Positions 41,689-51,278 of a stretch of DNA of 64,000 nucleotides are shown here, in pieces (position 1 is the first letter of the stretch; each line of letters begins with the position of its first letter). Below the pieces are notes generated by a model. The model saw only the letters and a program-made list of their open reading frames with translations, did not search any database and had not been told where the DNA came from. The stretch is from Ferruginibacter sp. Its GTDB lineage: Bacteria > Bacteroidota > Bacteroidia > Chitinophagales > Chitinophagaceae. The translations under genes and the position numbers were made by a program. The stretch lies in assembly GCA_017983695.1 (NCBI GenBank), contig JAGOAX010000007.1:186001-250000 (forward strand), in the 5' to 3' direction.

Positions 41689-44238
41689 TTATACTTCCGA
41701 CTGTTTTTCTTTTTTTGTTCCCTGTTCCTTTAAAGTAAACTTAATTTTTTCAGCTTCTTTATCAAGATCGGCAATAAGTACATCTCCGTTCTTTACCGTC
41801 AAATTCAGTATTTCTTCTGCCAGCGGATCTTCCAGGTATTTCTGAATGGCCCTGTGCAGCGGTCTTGCACCAAACTGGGAGTCGTATCCTTTGTCCGCTA
41901 TAAAGCTTTTAGCCTCAGGTGAAAGCTCCATAGAAAATCCAAGATTAGCAAGACGTTTCATTACTCCTTTCATTAAAATATCAATGATCTCAAAAATATT
42001 TTCTTTTGTAAGAGAATTAAACACCACCACATCATCTATACGGTTTAAAAACTCAGGGCTGAATGTACGTTTCAAAGCCTTTTCTATTACAGCCTTATTA
42101 TTCTCATCGCTGTTTTCCATCCTGGTTGCTGTAGCAAAACCTACACCATCACCAAAGTCTTTTAACTGCCTTGCACCAATATTTGATGTCATGATGATAA
42201 GCGTATTTTTAAAATCAACCTTACGACCCATACCGTCTGTTAATTGCCCGTCATCCAGCACCTGCAATAAAATATTATAAATATCCGGGTGTGCTTTTTC
42301 AATTTCATCTAACAGTATTACGCAATAAGGTTTGCGCCTTACTCTTTCTGTAAGTTGCCCGCCTTCTTCATATCCAACATAGCCGGGAGGTGCGCCAATT
42401 AAACGGCTGACAGTGAATTTTTCCATGTATTCACTCATGTCAATACGTATAAGAGCATCATCACTATCAAACATATGTCTTGCCAATGACCTGGCCAGTT
42501 CGGTTTTACCAACACCGGTAGGACCAAGAAAAATAAATGTACCAATTGGTTTTTTAGGATCTTTCAATCCTACCCTGTTGCGCTGAATGGCTTTAACCAC
42601 TTTTGAAATAGCATCCTGCTGTCCAACAACAGCCCCTTTTAAATCATCGGCCATACGGCGCAGCTTGTCAGTTTCTGCCTGTACCATGCGTTTTACCGGA
42701 ATACCTGTCATCATGTGTACCACTTCGGCAATATCTTCTTCTTCAATCGGGAAACGTTTATGTTTACTTTCCTCTTCCCAATTATTTTTTGCTGCTTCTA
42801 ATTCTTCCTGCAATCTTTTTTCTGTATCCCGTAATGATGCAGCTTCTTCAAAACGCTGACTTTTTACTACTTTATTTTTTTCCAGCTTAATGTCTTCAAT
42901 CTTTTTTTCCAGCTCTATAATTTCCTCCGGCACATTTATATTTTTAATGTGCTTCCTGGCACCCACTTCATCCAATACGTCAATAGCTTTATCTGGTAAT
43001 AACCTGTCGGTCATATACCTGTCGCTTAATTTTACACAGGCTTCAATAGCCTCATCACTGTAAGTAACATTGTGGTAATCTTCGTACTTACTTTTTATGT
43101 TGGTCAAAATCTGTATCGTTTCTTCAACCGAAGGTTGTTCTACAAGTACTTTTTGAAAACGACGATCCAGTGCTCCATCTTTTTCAATATGCATCCTGTA
43201 TTCATCTAATGTAGATGCACCAATACATTGCAGTTCGCCCCTTGCTAAAGCCGGTTTAAAAATATTACTTGCATCTAACGAACCGCTTGCTCCGCCTGCA
43301 CCTACAATAGTATGTATCTCATCAATAAATAAAATAACATCACGGTTTTTTTCCAGTTCATTCATTATGGCTTTCATCCGTTCTTCAAACTGGCCACGGT
43401 ATTTTGTGCCTGCAACAAGTGCTGCCAGGTCAAGGCTAACCACTCTTTTATCAAACAAAACTCTGGATACTTTTCTTTGTACAATACGTAGTGCCAACCC
43501 TTCAACAATTGCAGTTTTACCCACTCCAGGTTCCCCGATTAAAATGGGATTATTTTTTTTTCGGCGGGATAAAATCTGGGATACTCTTTCAATCTCATTC
43601 TCTCTGCCCACTATCGGATCAAGTGAGCCACTTTCGGCCAGCCGGGTTATATCCCGTCCAAAATTATCCAGTACCGGCGTTTTGGTTTTGGGCTGGTTTG
43701 CAGCTCCGCCACGTTGCCCTTTTTGCTGTTGGCCATATTGTTTTTTCTCTTCGTCAAAATCATCATCGCCTTCATCGCTAAACTCTGCAGATGGTGGTGT
43801 GCTGGTTACAAAGCCCAGCTCATTTTTAAATACGTCGTAATCCACATCAAACTGATTTAAGATTTGTGTTGCAATATTCTCTTTGTTTTTGAGGATGGAA
43901 AGCATCAGGTGCTCACTCTCTACCAATGCACTTTTTTGTGCCTTGGCTTCAAGCACAGTTATCCTGATAACCTTTTCGGCCTGCTTGGTTAATGGCAGAG
44001 AATTGATATTGGCAATATTTTTCCCTGTTTTATCTTTTACTGCCATTTCTATTTCCTTACGCAGCTCAAACAAATCTATGTTCAACGATTTTAAGGTCTT
44101 TATAGCTGTGTTTTCTCCGTCTCTTATCAATCCTAAAACCAGGTGCTCTGTGCCAATAAAATCATTACCTAACCGCAGTGCTTCCTCACGGCTGTATGAA
44201 ATTATTTCTTTTACCTGGGCTGAAAAATTGTTATCCAT
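41689..44238 (-). CDS. clpC: ATP-dependent Clp protease ATP-binding subunit ClpC
   Basis: An 849-residue HSP100 unfoldase. Clp N-domain repeats at 1-145 (NDFIGTEHLVLGLIRDGENT, LVESEHLMLSILKNKENIAT). A charged, low-complexity linker follows (about 150-185, rich in D, E and Q). AAA1 has GEPGVGKTAIVEGLALRIVQ and VILFIDEIHTIVGAGG. A UVR/coiled-coil middle domain spans about 420-510. AAA2 has GPTGVGKTELARSLARHMFD and VILLDEIEKAHPDIYN. It threads substrates into ClpP, which is not in this window. Normal length. No upstream CtsR-type regulator gene is present. Confidence 0.95.
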   Translation of the reverse strand: MDNNFSAQVKEIISYSREEALRLGNDFIGTEHLVLGLIRDGENTAIKTLKSLNIDLFELRKEIEMAVKDKTGKNIANINSLPLTKQAEKVIRITVLEAKAQKSALVESEHLMLSILKNKENIATQILNQFDVDYDVFKNELGFVTSTPPSAEFSDEGDDDFDEEKKQYGQQQKGQRGGAANQPKTKTPVLDNFGRDITRLAESGSLDPIVGRENEIERVSQILSRRKKNNPILIGEPGVGKTAIVEGLALRIVQRKVSRVLFDKRVVSLDLAALVAGTKYRGQFEERMKAIMNELEKNRDVILFIDEIHTIVGAGGASGSLDASNIFKPALARGELQCIGASTLDEYRMHIEKDGALDRRFQKVLVEQPSVEETIQILTNIKSKYEDYHNVTYSDEAIEACVKLSDRYMTDRLLPDKAIDVLDEVGARKHIKNINVPEEIIELEKKIEDIKLEKNKVVKSQRFEEAASLRDTEKRLQEELEAAKNNWEEESKHKRFPIEEEDIAEVVHMMTGIPVKRMVQAETDKLRRMADDLKGAVVGQQDAISKVVKAIQRNRVGLKDPKKPIGTFIFLGPTGVGKTELARSLARHMFDSDDALIRIDMSEYMEKFTVSRLIGAPPGYVGYEEGGQLTERVRRKPYCVILLDEIEKAHPDIYNILLQVLDDGQLTDGMGRKVDFKNTLIIMTSNIGARQLKDFGDGVGFATATRMENSDENNKAVIEKALKRTFSPEFLNRIDDVVVFNSLTKENIFEIIDILMKGVMKRLANLGFSMELSPEAKSFIADKGYDSQFGARPLHRAIQKYLEDPLAEEILNLTVKNGDVLIADLDKEAEKIKFTLKEQGTKKEKQSEV

Positions 44239-44428
44239 TTCCTGTTAAATTTAGCTTATACAATAATAACGATAATTTTGATGATTAAGTTTGCGGCAAA
44301 GGCGAAATGTTAATATGTTAAAAAGTTAAAATTTTCGCCTCAAAAAGTTTTGAGACATTTATAATAAACAAATTATCTTAAATTAAATTCCTTTATTTTA
44401 CAACGCCAATCAACCTTAATCTGTAATA

Positions 44429-44803
44429 ATGAATGTCAAAATAGATACCAAAGAGAAATTCACTGTTATTACGCCTCAGGAAACCGTTTTAGCTGCTAAT
44501 ATGACAGCCGAGCTAAGCAATTTGTTGCTCGAAAACATTCAAAAAGACATTCGCAATGTTATTTTGAACATGACGAATGTGGAATTTATTGCTGACAATA
44601 TTGGTGTTTTACTGGCTTTTGTACAACAACAATTTTATGAACGTAACTGCTCGTTTGTTATTTGTAACCTTCATGAAGTAGTAGAAAAAAACCTTGCAGA
44701 CATTGAATTATTAGAATTAATGAATGTAACACCTACTGAAAGCGAAGCATGGGATATTGTACAGATGGAAGAGATAGAAAGAGAACTTTTAAGTGATGAT
44801 TAG
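44429..44803 (+). CDS. STAS domain protein (anti-sigma antagonist-like)
   Basis: A 124-residue single STAS domain: VNVKI-like first strand, FTVITPQETVLAANMTAELS, NVILNMTNVEFIADNIGVLL, CSFVICNLHEVVEKNLADIE and LLELMNVTPTESEAWDIVQM. The phosphorylatable Ser usual in SpoIIAA-type antagonists is replaced by Ala/Asp (VEFIADNIGVLL), so classical kinase switching is unlikely. It is 117 bp upstream of rnz in the same direction; a shared transcript is plausible. Function unknown. Confidence 0.8.
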   Translation: MNVKIDTKEKFTVITPQETVLAANMTAELSNLLLENIQKDIRNVILNMTNVEFIADNIGVLLAFVQQQFYERNCSFVICNLHEVVEKNLADIELLELMNVTPTESEAWDIVQMEEIERELLSDD

Positions 44804-44920
44804 CGTTTAGTTGTGCAGCAATTACATGTTTAATTTACCAATCGCTTAATTAAACCATGCAACATATTTATTTAACTACCTGTCATACAATAAATAATTA
44901 TAAATTCTTAACCCTTATTA

Positions 44921-45823
44921 ATGCTTGCACTTACCATACTTGGCAATAACTCGGCTATTCCTGCTTTTGACAGAAACCCTACGGCACAGGTTTTACAAAC
45001 ACAGGATGAAAGTTATTTAATAGATTGCGGGGAAGGAACACAAATGCAAATGACCAGGTATAAGATCAGGCGCAGCAAAATTTCCCGGATATTTATTTCA
45101 CATTTACATGGCGATCATTATTATGGTTTAATTGGTTTACTAACCAGTATGGCTTTATTGGGCCGTACGCAGGATATACACCTTTATGCACCGGAAGCTT
45201 TAGAAGAAATATTACAATTACAATTGCGTGTTGCTGATACGCACCTGCCCTACAAACTGCACTTTCATGCTTTAAAAACTGAAGACATGATTGTGAATGA
45301 TAAAAAAATGACGGTGGAATGTTTTAAAGTAAAACACCGGATTGAGTGCTGGGGATTTTTATTTCGGGAAAAAAGAAATCCCAGGAAGGTTAATCCGGAA
45401 AGAGCTGTCATTTATGAAATACCCTCGGCATTTTATGAAAAATTACAACAGGGGTATGACTATACCACCAAAAAAGGAGACATTGTTCCTAACGACGAAG
45501 TAACGACTGCCGCTCCAAAACCTAAAAGTTATGCTTATTGCGGCGATACCGTTTATGATGAAAGCCTTGCCGGTAAAGTACAGGATGTAGACCTGCTCTA
45601 CCACGAAGCTACTTATTTAAAAGATTTACACGAAAGGGCTGCAAGCCGCTTTCACAGCACCACACACCAGGCTGCAAGTATTGCTAAATTGGGGAATGTA
45701 AAAAAATTACTGATTGGTCATTTCTCGTCCAAATACGAAACACTGGATGAATTTTTACCTGAGGCCTGTGCTGTTTTTGAAAATACAGAGCTTGCACTGG
45801 AAGGGGTTTGTTATAAGATTTAG
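44921..45823 (+). CDS. rnz: Ribonuclease Z (tRNA 3' endonuclease)
   Basis: A 300-residue metallo-beta-lactamase-fold RNase Z. Zinc ligands: H61-x-H63-x-D65-H66 (SHLHGDHYYGL), plus YCGDTVYDES and HSTTHQAASIAKLGNVKKLL, LIGHFSSKY. The exosite region (about 150-200) is short. It removes 3' trailers from tRNA precursors, relevant here because the initiator tRNA gene does not encode CCA. Full length. Followed by a folded heptad array. Confidence 0.95.
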   Translation: MLALTILGNNSAIPAFDRNPTAQVLQTQDESYLIDCGEGTQMQMTRYKIRRSKISRIFISHLHGDHYYGLIGLLTSMALLGRTQDIHLYAPEALEEILQLQLRVADTHLPYKLHFHALKTEDMIVNDKKMTVECFKVKHRIECWGFLFREKRNPRKVNPERAVIYEIPSAFYEKLQQGYDYTTKKGDIVPNDEVTTAAPKPKSYAYCGDTVYDESLAGKVQDVDLLYHEATYLKDLHERAASRFHSTTHQAASIAKLGNVKKLLIGHFSSKYETLDEFLPEACAVFENTELALEGVCYKI

Positions 45824-45830
45824 ACTTTAT

Positions 45831-45960
45831 GGAATTAGTAATTGGGGATTGGGAATTAGGGTTGAGTAGCGCCTTTCATTTTTACCCTGTAATATCAATT
45901 CAAAATCATTCGCAATTTTATATTCCTAAATACAAATACCTAATTCCAAATTCCCTTACT
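45831..45960. repeat. Folded heptad array between rnz and esterase genes
   Basis: Left arm: GGAATTA, GTAATTG, GGGATTG, GGAATTA, GGGTTGA (45831-45865). Right arm: CTAAATA, CAAATAC, CTAATTC, CAAATTC, CCTTACT (45926-45960), which is the approximate reverse complement of the left arm in 7-bp register. About 60 bp of unrelated AT-rich sequence separates the arms. The array begins 7 nt after the rnz stop and overlaps the esterase stop. Confidence 0.75.
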
Positions 45961-47149
45961 ACTCTTCCAGCTTTATTACATTATTATATCCGTCTGCCAT
46001 CATCCAAACATAAAATTCGGCAAACCATTTGTGCCAGGCTGCTTCATTATGTTTACCAGTACCGTCAACAAGAGTATATATCATGGTGTTGGAATTGCCT
46101 CCTAATTTTTCTGCAACTTCATTCATGAGTTGTATATGCCGCTCTCCTTCCTGCCCACCTATATAAAAGAAAAATTTAGCACTCACTTTTTTTGAGACTG
46201 AATCTGTAAACTCCTTTAGTGCCTGGGCTGTCCAAAAAGCAGGAGAAAAGACTCCTGCCTTGCCATAAACCTCAGGATATTTTAATGCAGCATAATAAGA
46301 TATTACCCCGCCCATAGAGGAGCCGGCTATAATGGTGTTATCTTTCGAGGGCAAGGTTCTATAATTTTTATCAATAAAAGGTTTTAGTGTTTGCGTTATA
46401 AAATCAACGTACGCCTCTCCCTCTGCAGAAAAACTTTTAGATGTGGTAGAATCCTTCCAGGTAAATTCATAGGGGTTATATTCGTTCATTCTTGTTGCAC
46501 CACCGTTATCAATGCCAACAATTATACTGGCCTGCTTACCCTTTGCAAGTAAAGAGTCCATACATTCATCAATACCCCATTCGCCATAACCACTGGCGAA
46601 TGTATCAAACAAGTTTTGCCCGTCGTGCATATACAACACAGGATATTTTTTATTTGATGACTGATAATTGGCAGGCAGGTATAACCATATTCTGCGGTAA
46701 CGGTTTAACTGCGGCATATAAAAAGCCGTATCAATAATTTTTACATTTGCTGATGCGGTATGTGTTTTTTCTTTTTCAACAACAAAATCATCCATCCAGC
46801 CATCAATTGAATAAAGTAATGTAGTATCGGAACTTAATTGAACAGATTTATTTGCCACATCTTTTCCTGTATTATCACATTCCACTTTTTGCCAGCTGCC
46901 TCTTGTAAATTTAAACTGGTATGCCCCCGCAGCAAGGTTTTTGATCTCTACTGTTAAACTGTTGCCGTCTTTTAAAAAAGCATAGTTGTTATTGCCAGGT
47001 GCCCAGCCGTTAAAATTACCTGCAACAAAAACGCCATCTTCTTTATGTGCAGATGGCGTGGCTGTAATTTGTATACGTAAAGTAAATTGAGCAAATGAAT
47101 TAAAAGCAATACATAGCAACAGGAGTAAAATATAAATTTTGCAACGCAT
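45959..47149 (-). CDS. Esterase D/Fes-like hydrolase with N-terminal CBM48-like domain
   Basis: A 396-residue secreted enzyme (signal MRCKIYILLLLLCIAFNSFA). Residues about 22-120 are an AMPK/CBM48-type E-set domain (VFVAGNFNGWAPGNNNYAFL, YQFKFTRGSWQKVECD). The hydrolase has RRIWLYLPANYQSSNKKYPV, LYMHDGQNLFD, the nucleophile elbow IAGSSMGGVISYY with Ser278, and a His near residue 370 (DGTGKHNEAAWHKWF). Such proteins hydrolyse esters on carbohydrates or siderophores; the substrate is unknown. It is 21 nt downstream of dapA but probably unrelated. Confidence 0.87.
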   Translation of the reverse strand: MRCKIYILLLLLCIAFNSFAQFTLRIQITATPSAHKEDGVFVAGNFNGWAPGNNNYAFLKDGNSLTVEIKNLAAGAYQFKFTRGSWQKVECDNTGKDVANKSVQLSSDTTLLYSIDGWMDDFVVEKEKTHTASANVKIIDTAFYMPQLNRYRRIWLYLPANYQSSNKKYPVLYMHDGQNLFDTFASGYGEWGIDECMDSLLAKGKQASIIVGIDNGGATRMNEYNPYEFTWKDSTTSKSFSAEGEAYVDFITQTLKPFIDKNYRTLPSKDNTIIAGSSMGGVISYYAALKYPEVYGKAGVFSPAFWTAQALKEFTDSVSKKVSAKFFFYIGGQEGERHIQLMNEVAEKLGGNSNTMIYTLVDGTGKHNEAAWHKWFAEFYVWMMADGYNNVIKLEE

Positions 47150-47170
47150 CGTTTAAAATTAAGTATGCTT

Positions 47171-48049
47171 TTATTTTTTTAGGTATGCTTTAACCTTTTG
47201 ATGAATACCGTCGCTTAATGGCACTACAGGTAAACGCAATACATTTTTAATAATTCCCAGCTCATATAAAAATGCTTTTACCCCTGCAGGATTATTTTCC
47301 GCAAACAACAGGTCATTTCCCTCCAGGCATTTATAATGCAATGGCCTTGCGGCAGCAAAATCGCCTTTTAAACTCAGGCGTATCATCTCACTAAAATCTT
47401 TTGGAAAACAATTTGCCGCAACACTGATCACACCATCCATGCCACAGGCAATTAATGGCATAGCAACATGATCATCGCCGCTTACCAGCAAAAAATCTTC
47501 TGGCCTGTCACGTAATATATGCATGCACTGCACCATGTTACCACTGGCTTCCTTCATGCCGGCAATATTTTTTTCTTTTGCTAAACGCAATGTGGTTTCG
47601 GCAGTCATATTACTTCCTGTTCGGCCGGGCACATTATATAAAATAATTGGTTTTGGCGACGCTGCTGCAAGTGCTTTATAATGCTGGTAAATTCCTTCCT
47701 GCGATGGTTTGTTATAATAAGGGCTGGCACTTAAAACAGCTGTCGCCTTTTCAAGTGGAAAGCTTTTTAAATTTTCAATTACTTCTTTGGTGCTGTTACC
47801 GCCAATGCCCACCACCACAGGCACACGGCCGTTAACTTTTTCGTAAGTGAAATTTACAATGTCTAATTTTTCCTGCTTTGTTAATGTCGGGGTTTCCCCG
47901 GTCGTGCCCAGGGTAATTACATACTCCACCCCATTTTCAATATCAAAATCTATCAGTTTACCCAATGCATCATAATCAACTGCTTCATTGGAATCAAAAG
48001 GCGTTATCAATGCTACGCCTGTACCCGACAATGTTTTTCTCAAACTCAT
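47171..48049 (-). CDS. dapA: 4-hydroxy-tetrahydrodipicolinate synthase
   Basis: A 292-residue TIM-barrel aldolase that condenses pyruvate with aspartate semialdehyde at the head of lysine/diaminopimelate synthesis. Key residues: Thr49-Thr50 in TLGTTGETPTL, Tyr138 in IILYNVPGRTG, Schiff-base Lys166 in NIAGMKEASGN, and DGVISVAANCFP. Normal length and full conservation. It precedes the CBM48-esterase gene in the same direction by 21 nt. It supplies DAP for peptidoglycan together with ddl elsewhere in the window. Confidence 0.95.
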   Translation of the reverse strand: MSLRKTLSGTGVALITPFDSNEAVDYDALGKLIDFDIENGVEYVITLGTTGETPTLTKQEKLDIVNFTYEKVNGRVPVVVGIGGNSTKEVIENLKSFPLEKATAVLSASPYYNKPSQEGIYQHYKALAAASPKPIILYNVPGRTGSNMTAETTLRLAKEKNIAGMKEASGNMVQCMHILRDRPEDFLLVSGDDHVAMPLIACGMDGVISVAANCFPKDFSEMIRLSLKGDFAAARPLHYKCLEGNDLLFAENNPAGVKAFLYELGIIKNVLRLPVVPLSDGIHQKVKAYLKK

Positions 48050-48100
48050 GTATTAAAAAATTTGGGTAAAGTTATTATTAACCTTTCAAACAATAAAACA

Positions 48101-48127
48101 AAAATCCCCGGTATGTCCGGGGATTTT
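48101..48127 (-). terminator. Terminator of the L,D-transpeptidase-like gene
   Basis: Perfect 11-bp stem AAAATCCCCGG / CCGGGGATTTT with a 5-nt loop, 24 nt past the stop, in a T-rich context on the minus strand. Confidence 0.85.
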
Positions 48128-48150
48128 GAAATCCTTTATTTTCTGGTATT

Positions 48151-48960
48151 TTAGTTCTTACTATTAAGCGCCATTGCAGTAGCTTCCCTTAATACCCTGG
48201 ATTGAATTAAGTAATTTTTATTGGGGCTGTATATAAATAAACAAGTGCCGTTTTTAATTTTATTAATAATGGATTTATGTAATTTTTCAGGTACTGCCGG
48301 GCAACCCTGGCTACGGCCAATATACCCTTGCGATTGTATCAACTCTTCGTTTACATAACCGGCGCCATGTATTACAATGGCACGGCTGTCGGCTTTATCA
48401 TTAATCCCTTTTTCCAATCCCTGCAAATGCAGTGAGTAGCCATTTTTACCGTTATAGGTGTCCATAGTTTCATAAAAACCAAGGCTGCTTTTATTGCTTT
48501 CCGGCTTGTTAGAAAACTGGTTAGCATATTCCTTTCCCGAGTTTATCCCATGTGCTACATAGGTATTAAACAGTACTTCCCTTTTTTCAAGATCAATAAT
48601 AAATAATCTTTTTTTAGATGAGGGCTGGCTAAAATCAACTATTGAAATAATATTATCGTTAGCAATTTTCCCTGCTTTTGAAAGATAATCAAAACCCTGC
48701 ATGGCCATTTGAAAAGCCTGCTGCGATAAGCCTATTAAATTTAAACGCAGGCTGTCGTAAATATCTGATACTATATTATCTGTATTAACCGGGGTTAATG
48801 CAGGAATTGAATCTTTAGTGATAAGAGTCTCCAGTTTATTTTCAGTTGATCTAATAACCTCTGCTGGTTTGTATTTTGCAAATACAAATGGCAGGTGCAG
48901 CATAAAAATAAATATGGAGGATAAGAAAAGATAGAATTTTTTAAAGCGGTGCTTTTTCAT
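48151..48960 (-). CDS. Murein L,D-transpeptidase catalytic domain protein (YkuD_2 type)
   Basis: A 269-residue exported protein (MKKHRFKKFYLFLSSIFIFM, signal or anchor). The catalytic part is AIVIHGAGYVNEELIQSQGYIGRSQGCPAV: His in HGAG and Cys in SQGCP are the YkuD-type dyad. The N-terminal about 110 residues are helical (LNLIGLSQQAFQMAMQGFDY). This family crosslinks or anchors peptidoglycan in the periplasm; the exact reaction is inferred. Single gene with its own terminator. Confidence 0.85.
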   Translation of the reverse strand: MKKHRFKKFYLFLSSIFIFMLHLPFVFAKYKPAEVIRSTENKLETLITKDSIPALTPVNTDNIVSDIYDSLRLNLIGLSQQAFQMAMQGFDYLSKAGKIANDNIISIVDFSQPSSKKRLFIIDLEKREVLFNTYVAHGINSGKEYANQFSNKPESNKSSLGFYETMDTYNGKNGYSLHLQGLEKGINDKADSRAIVIHGAGYVNEELIQSQGYIGRSQGCPAVPEKLHKSIINKIKNGTCLFIYSPNKNYLIQSRVLREATAMALNSKN

Positions 48961-49150
48961 GTTATTAAGATATTGGTTTTACAATCACAAGCAGCCGCAA
49001 AATTAAGCATGGAGTTTGTTTTTGGTTTGTTAAAAACTAACTCTCATTCCTAATCCTGTCAAAATAAATTTAAAACCATATCTAACAGCCTTTAAAACCA
49101 GCTCTTTGCGGAACAATTTTGAGTTATACAATTTTTTCCACCCTGCTGTT

Positions 49151-50116
49151 TTATTCCCCCTTTTTCGAATACCTGCTTAACGCTGTCTTTGCTGCAACAC
49201 CCCATTCCTTTACATCTTTCTTTTTCCATTTGCCATTTGATGCAGCTGATGGATTAAGTACAGAACAGGTTTCTACTTTATCTGACACTGACCAGGCAAC
49301 CCAACTTAAACCTTTCGCATCCATCCAGGATACAAATTTATTCCACTCTGCATAATCAATAGGGCCGTCGCCGCTGGCTTCCATACCGGCACATTCCGAA
49401 ACAAAAATGGGTAAGCCTTTTGCAATCGCTTCATCAGTTCTGTCTCTTAACCATTGCTTGTGGGTGCCTGCGTAAAAATGCATCGTGTACATTAAGTTGT
49501 CGTAGCCTTTTATGGGGTCTGCCGCAGGTAACTGCACATCCTGATCCCACTTAGGACTGCCCACTAAAATAATATTAGCAGCATCAATACTGCGGATAGT
49601 TTTTATCAGCTCTTCTGAATACGCTTTCACCTCGGGCCATGTTTCATAATCGGGCTCATTAAATATTTCATAGATCACATTAGGATATTTACCATAGGCG
49701 GTCGCCATCTCCTTAAAAAACTCCACAGCTTCTTTTTGTTGTATGTTATGGCTGTGCCAGTCGATAATAACATACACGCCTTGCTTAATGCAGGCATCAA
49801 TAACATTTTTCATAAGGGTTTTTGAATTTGCCGGGTCTTTCAAATAACCTTTGTTATTTAATTCAATCCCCATTGACGCTCTTACAACGGTGCTGTTCCA
49901 GTCTTTATACAAAGTTTTTACAACTCCCTTATTATAAAATCTTGGCCACAGGTTATGCCAGCCTAAACTCATGCCGTGCAATGCAATTGCCTGCCCCTTT
50001 GCATCGGTTAATTGAGTGCCCACTACTTTTAATTGCCCATGCTCCTTTACCGGCTGCGATTGTACAGCCATGGTAATAATTGCAAGAATTACTGTAATAA
50101 AAAACTTTATTCTCAT
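49151..50116 (-). CDS. GH5 endo-beta-1,4-glucanase/mannanase, secreted
   Basis: A 321-residue secreted enzyme (MRIKFFITVILAIITMAVQS). GH5 landmarks resemble subfamily 2: LHGMSLGWHNLWPRFY, VIIDWHSHNIQ, catalytic acid E154 in YEIFNEPDYETWP, HFYAGTHKQWLRD, and nucleophile E241 in PIFVSECAGMEASG. It cleaves internal beta-1,4 links of cellulose-like chains; glucomannan is a plausible substrate given the adjacent GH26. Last gene of the nine-gene cluster, 10 nt after GH26. Confidence 0.9.
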   Translation of the reverse strand: MRIKFFITVILAIITMAVQSQPVKEHGQLKVVGTQLTDAKGQAIALHGMSLGWHNLWPRFYNKGVVKTLYKDWNSTVVRASMGIELNNKGYLKDPANSKTLMKNVIDACIKQGVYVIIDWHSHNIQQKEAVEFFKEMATAYGKYPNVIYEIFNEPDYETWPEVKAYSEELIKTIRSIDAANIILVGSPKWDQDVQLPAADPIKGYDNLMYTMHFYAGTHKQWLRDRTDEAIAKGLPIFVSECAGMEASGDGPIDYAEWNKFVSWMDAKGLSWVAWSVSDKVETCSVLNPSAASNGKWKKKDVKEWGVAAKTALSRYSKKGE

Positions 50117-50126
50117 GTTGAAATTA

Positions 50127-51266
50127 TTACCTGGTCTTATAAATATTTTTCAGGTCGTTTTCAAATAAAGTGTACCGGCTATTATAAAATTTTATAAAAT
50201 CGGTTTCACTTACATGGCCCGGAAATGGTGCATAATAATGCGTAGGACTTGTAACATCATTACGCCAAACCAAAACATAAGTTAGCTTTAATTTTTCTTT
50301 TTGTAAAGATTTCAATAGTGTTTCTGTCCACCAGGTGGTATTTGGAATAGATTCCAAACCGGTTTCGGTAAAAGCTGCCAGCTTACCAGCTTTCTTTGCA
50401 AAATTGGATACAATTTTTAATTTCAATATTCCTGAATCCAGGTTGTATTTTCCATAGCGGCCAAAGTCGTTATAATTATCCATACCTACCATATCAACAA
50501 AATCATTACCTGGATAACGTTCTAAAAATTCTGCTTCTGTACCAAATGTATTATCGGGAGAAAATGCATAAATAAAATTATGTACGCCTAAACTATCTCT
50601 TAGATAGGTAACGGTGAATTGCCACAGGTTTTTAAATTCGGCTACACTGCAATAAGGTTTGCCCCACCAAAACCAGTAACCATCAAACTCGTGATAGGGA
50701 CGAAAGATCATCGGTACTAATTTACCATCCTTTCCCTTTGTTGATTTTGCCAGGTCGGCAATGGTACTAAGTATGGCTTTGTATTTTTGATGATGAGACC
50801 CACCGGGAATAATGTTTTTTACTGCGGGAGCTGTGGTAGAATCTTTCCAGTAAAAATTTGGTTCAGATACCGGATTATTAAAATGCCAGGATACGGTGGT
50901 GATGCCACCACGGTTGTAAGTGTCTGAAATATTTTTTTGCAATGCGGCTTTTTCTTTTGCAATACTATTTTCGGATCTGCCGGATAGACCGCTGAAATCT
51001 ACACCAATTACAGCCGGGTGAGAACCGGTAACTGATTTCACATCTGACCTGTCAGCTTCGCCTTGCCAACCATGCCCGTATTCTGTTGCATGCTGGTGCC
51101 CAAAAAGAATATATTTCTCTGAAAGTTTATTGAGGCTGTTATACAATGCCTTTGTTTCTGCAGTAGCATTAGCATCAATAATTTTATACTTATTTTTTTG
51201 AGCAAAACAAAATGTTACAGCTAAAATAAATGTACCAAAAACGGAGAGACATTTTTTTATTCCCAT
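50127..51266 (-). CDS. GH26 endo-beta-1,4-mannanase
   Basis: A 379-residue secreted GH26 (signal MGIKKCLSVFGTFILAVTFC). Signature residues: acid/base E193 in MIFRPYHEFDGYWFWWG and nucleophile E301 in LAAFTETGLESIPNTTWW. Other GH26 blocks: ILFGHQHATEYGHGWQ, GGITTVSWHFNNPVS, FIYAFSPDNT. It hydrolyses internal beta-1,4-mannan links. It is 12 nt after the CE2 esterase and 10 nt before GH5, an arrangement that suits acetylated glucomannan breakdown. Confidence 0.95.
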   Translation of the reverse strand: MGIKKCLSVFGTFILAVTFCFAQKNKYKIIDANATAETKALYNSLNKLSEKYILFGHQHATEYGHGWQGEADRSDVKSVTGSHPAVIGVDFSGLSGRSENSIAKEKAALQKNISDTYNRGGITTVSWHFNNPVSEPNFYWKDSTTAPAVKNIIPGGSHHQKYKAILSTIADLAKSTKGKDGKLVPMIFRPYHEFDGYWFWWGKPYCSVAEFKNLWQFTVTYLRDSLGVHNFIYAFSPDNTFGTEAEFLERYPGNDFVDMVGMDNYNDFGRYGKYNLDSGILKLKIVSNFAKKAGKLAAFTETGLESIPNTTWWTETLLKSLQKEKLKLTYVLVWRNDVTSPTHYYAPFPGHVSETDFIKFYNSRYTLFENDLKNIYKTR

Positions 51267-51278
51267 TTTTAACTTTTA

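Noticed and set aside
43367..43840. Antisense reading frames within clpC
   Set aside because: They lie opposite highly conserved AAA+ motifs and have no start context, promoter or recognisable protein features.
44300..44335. Another heptad array upstream of the clpC start
   Set aside because: The ATGTTAAT/ATGTTAAA/AAGTTAAA units within a GGCGAAA/TTTCGCC hairpin are closer to period 8 and too short to count with confidence.
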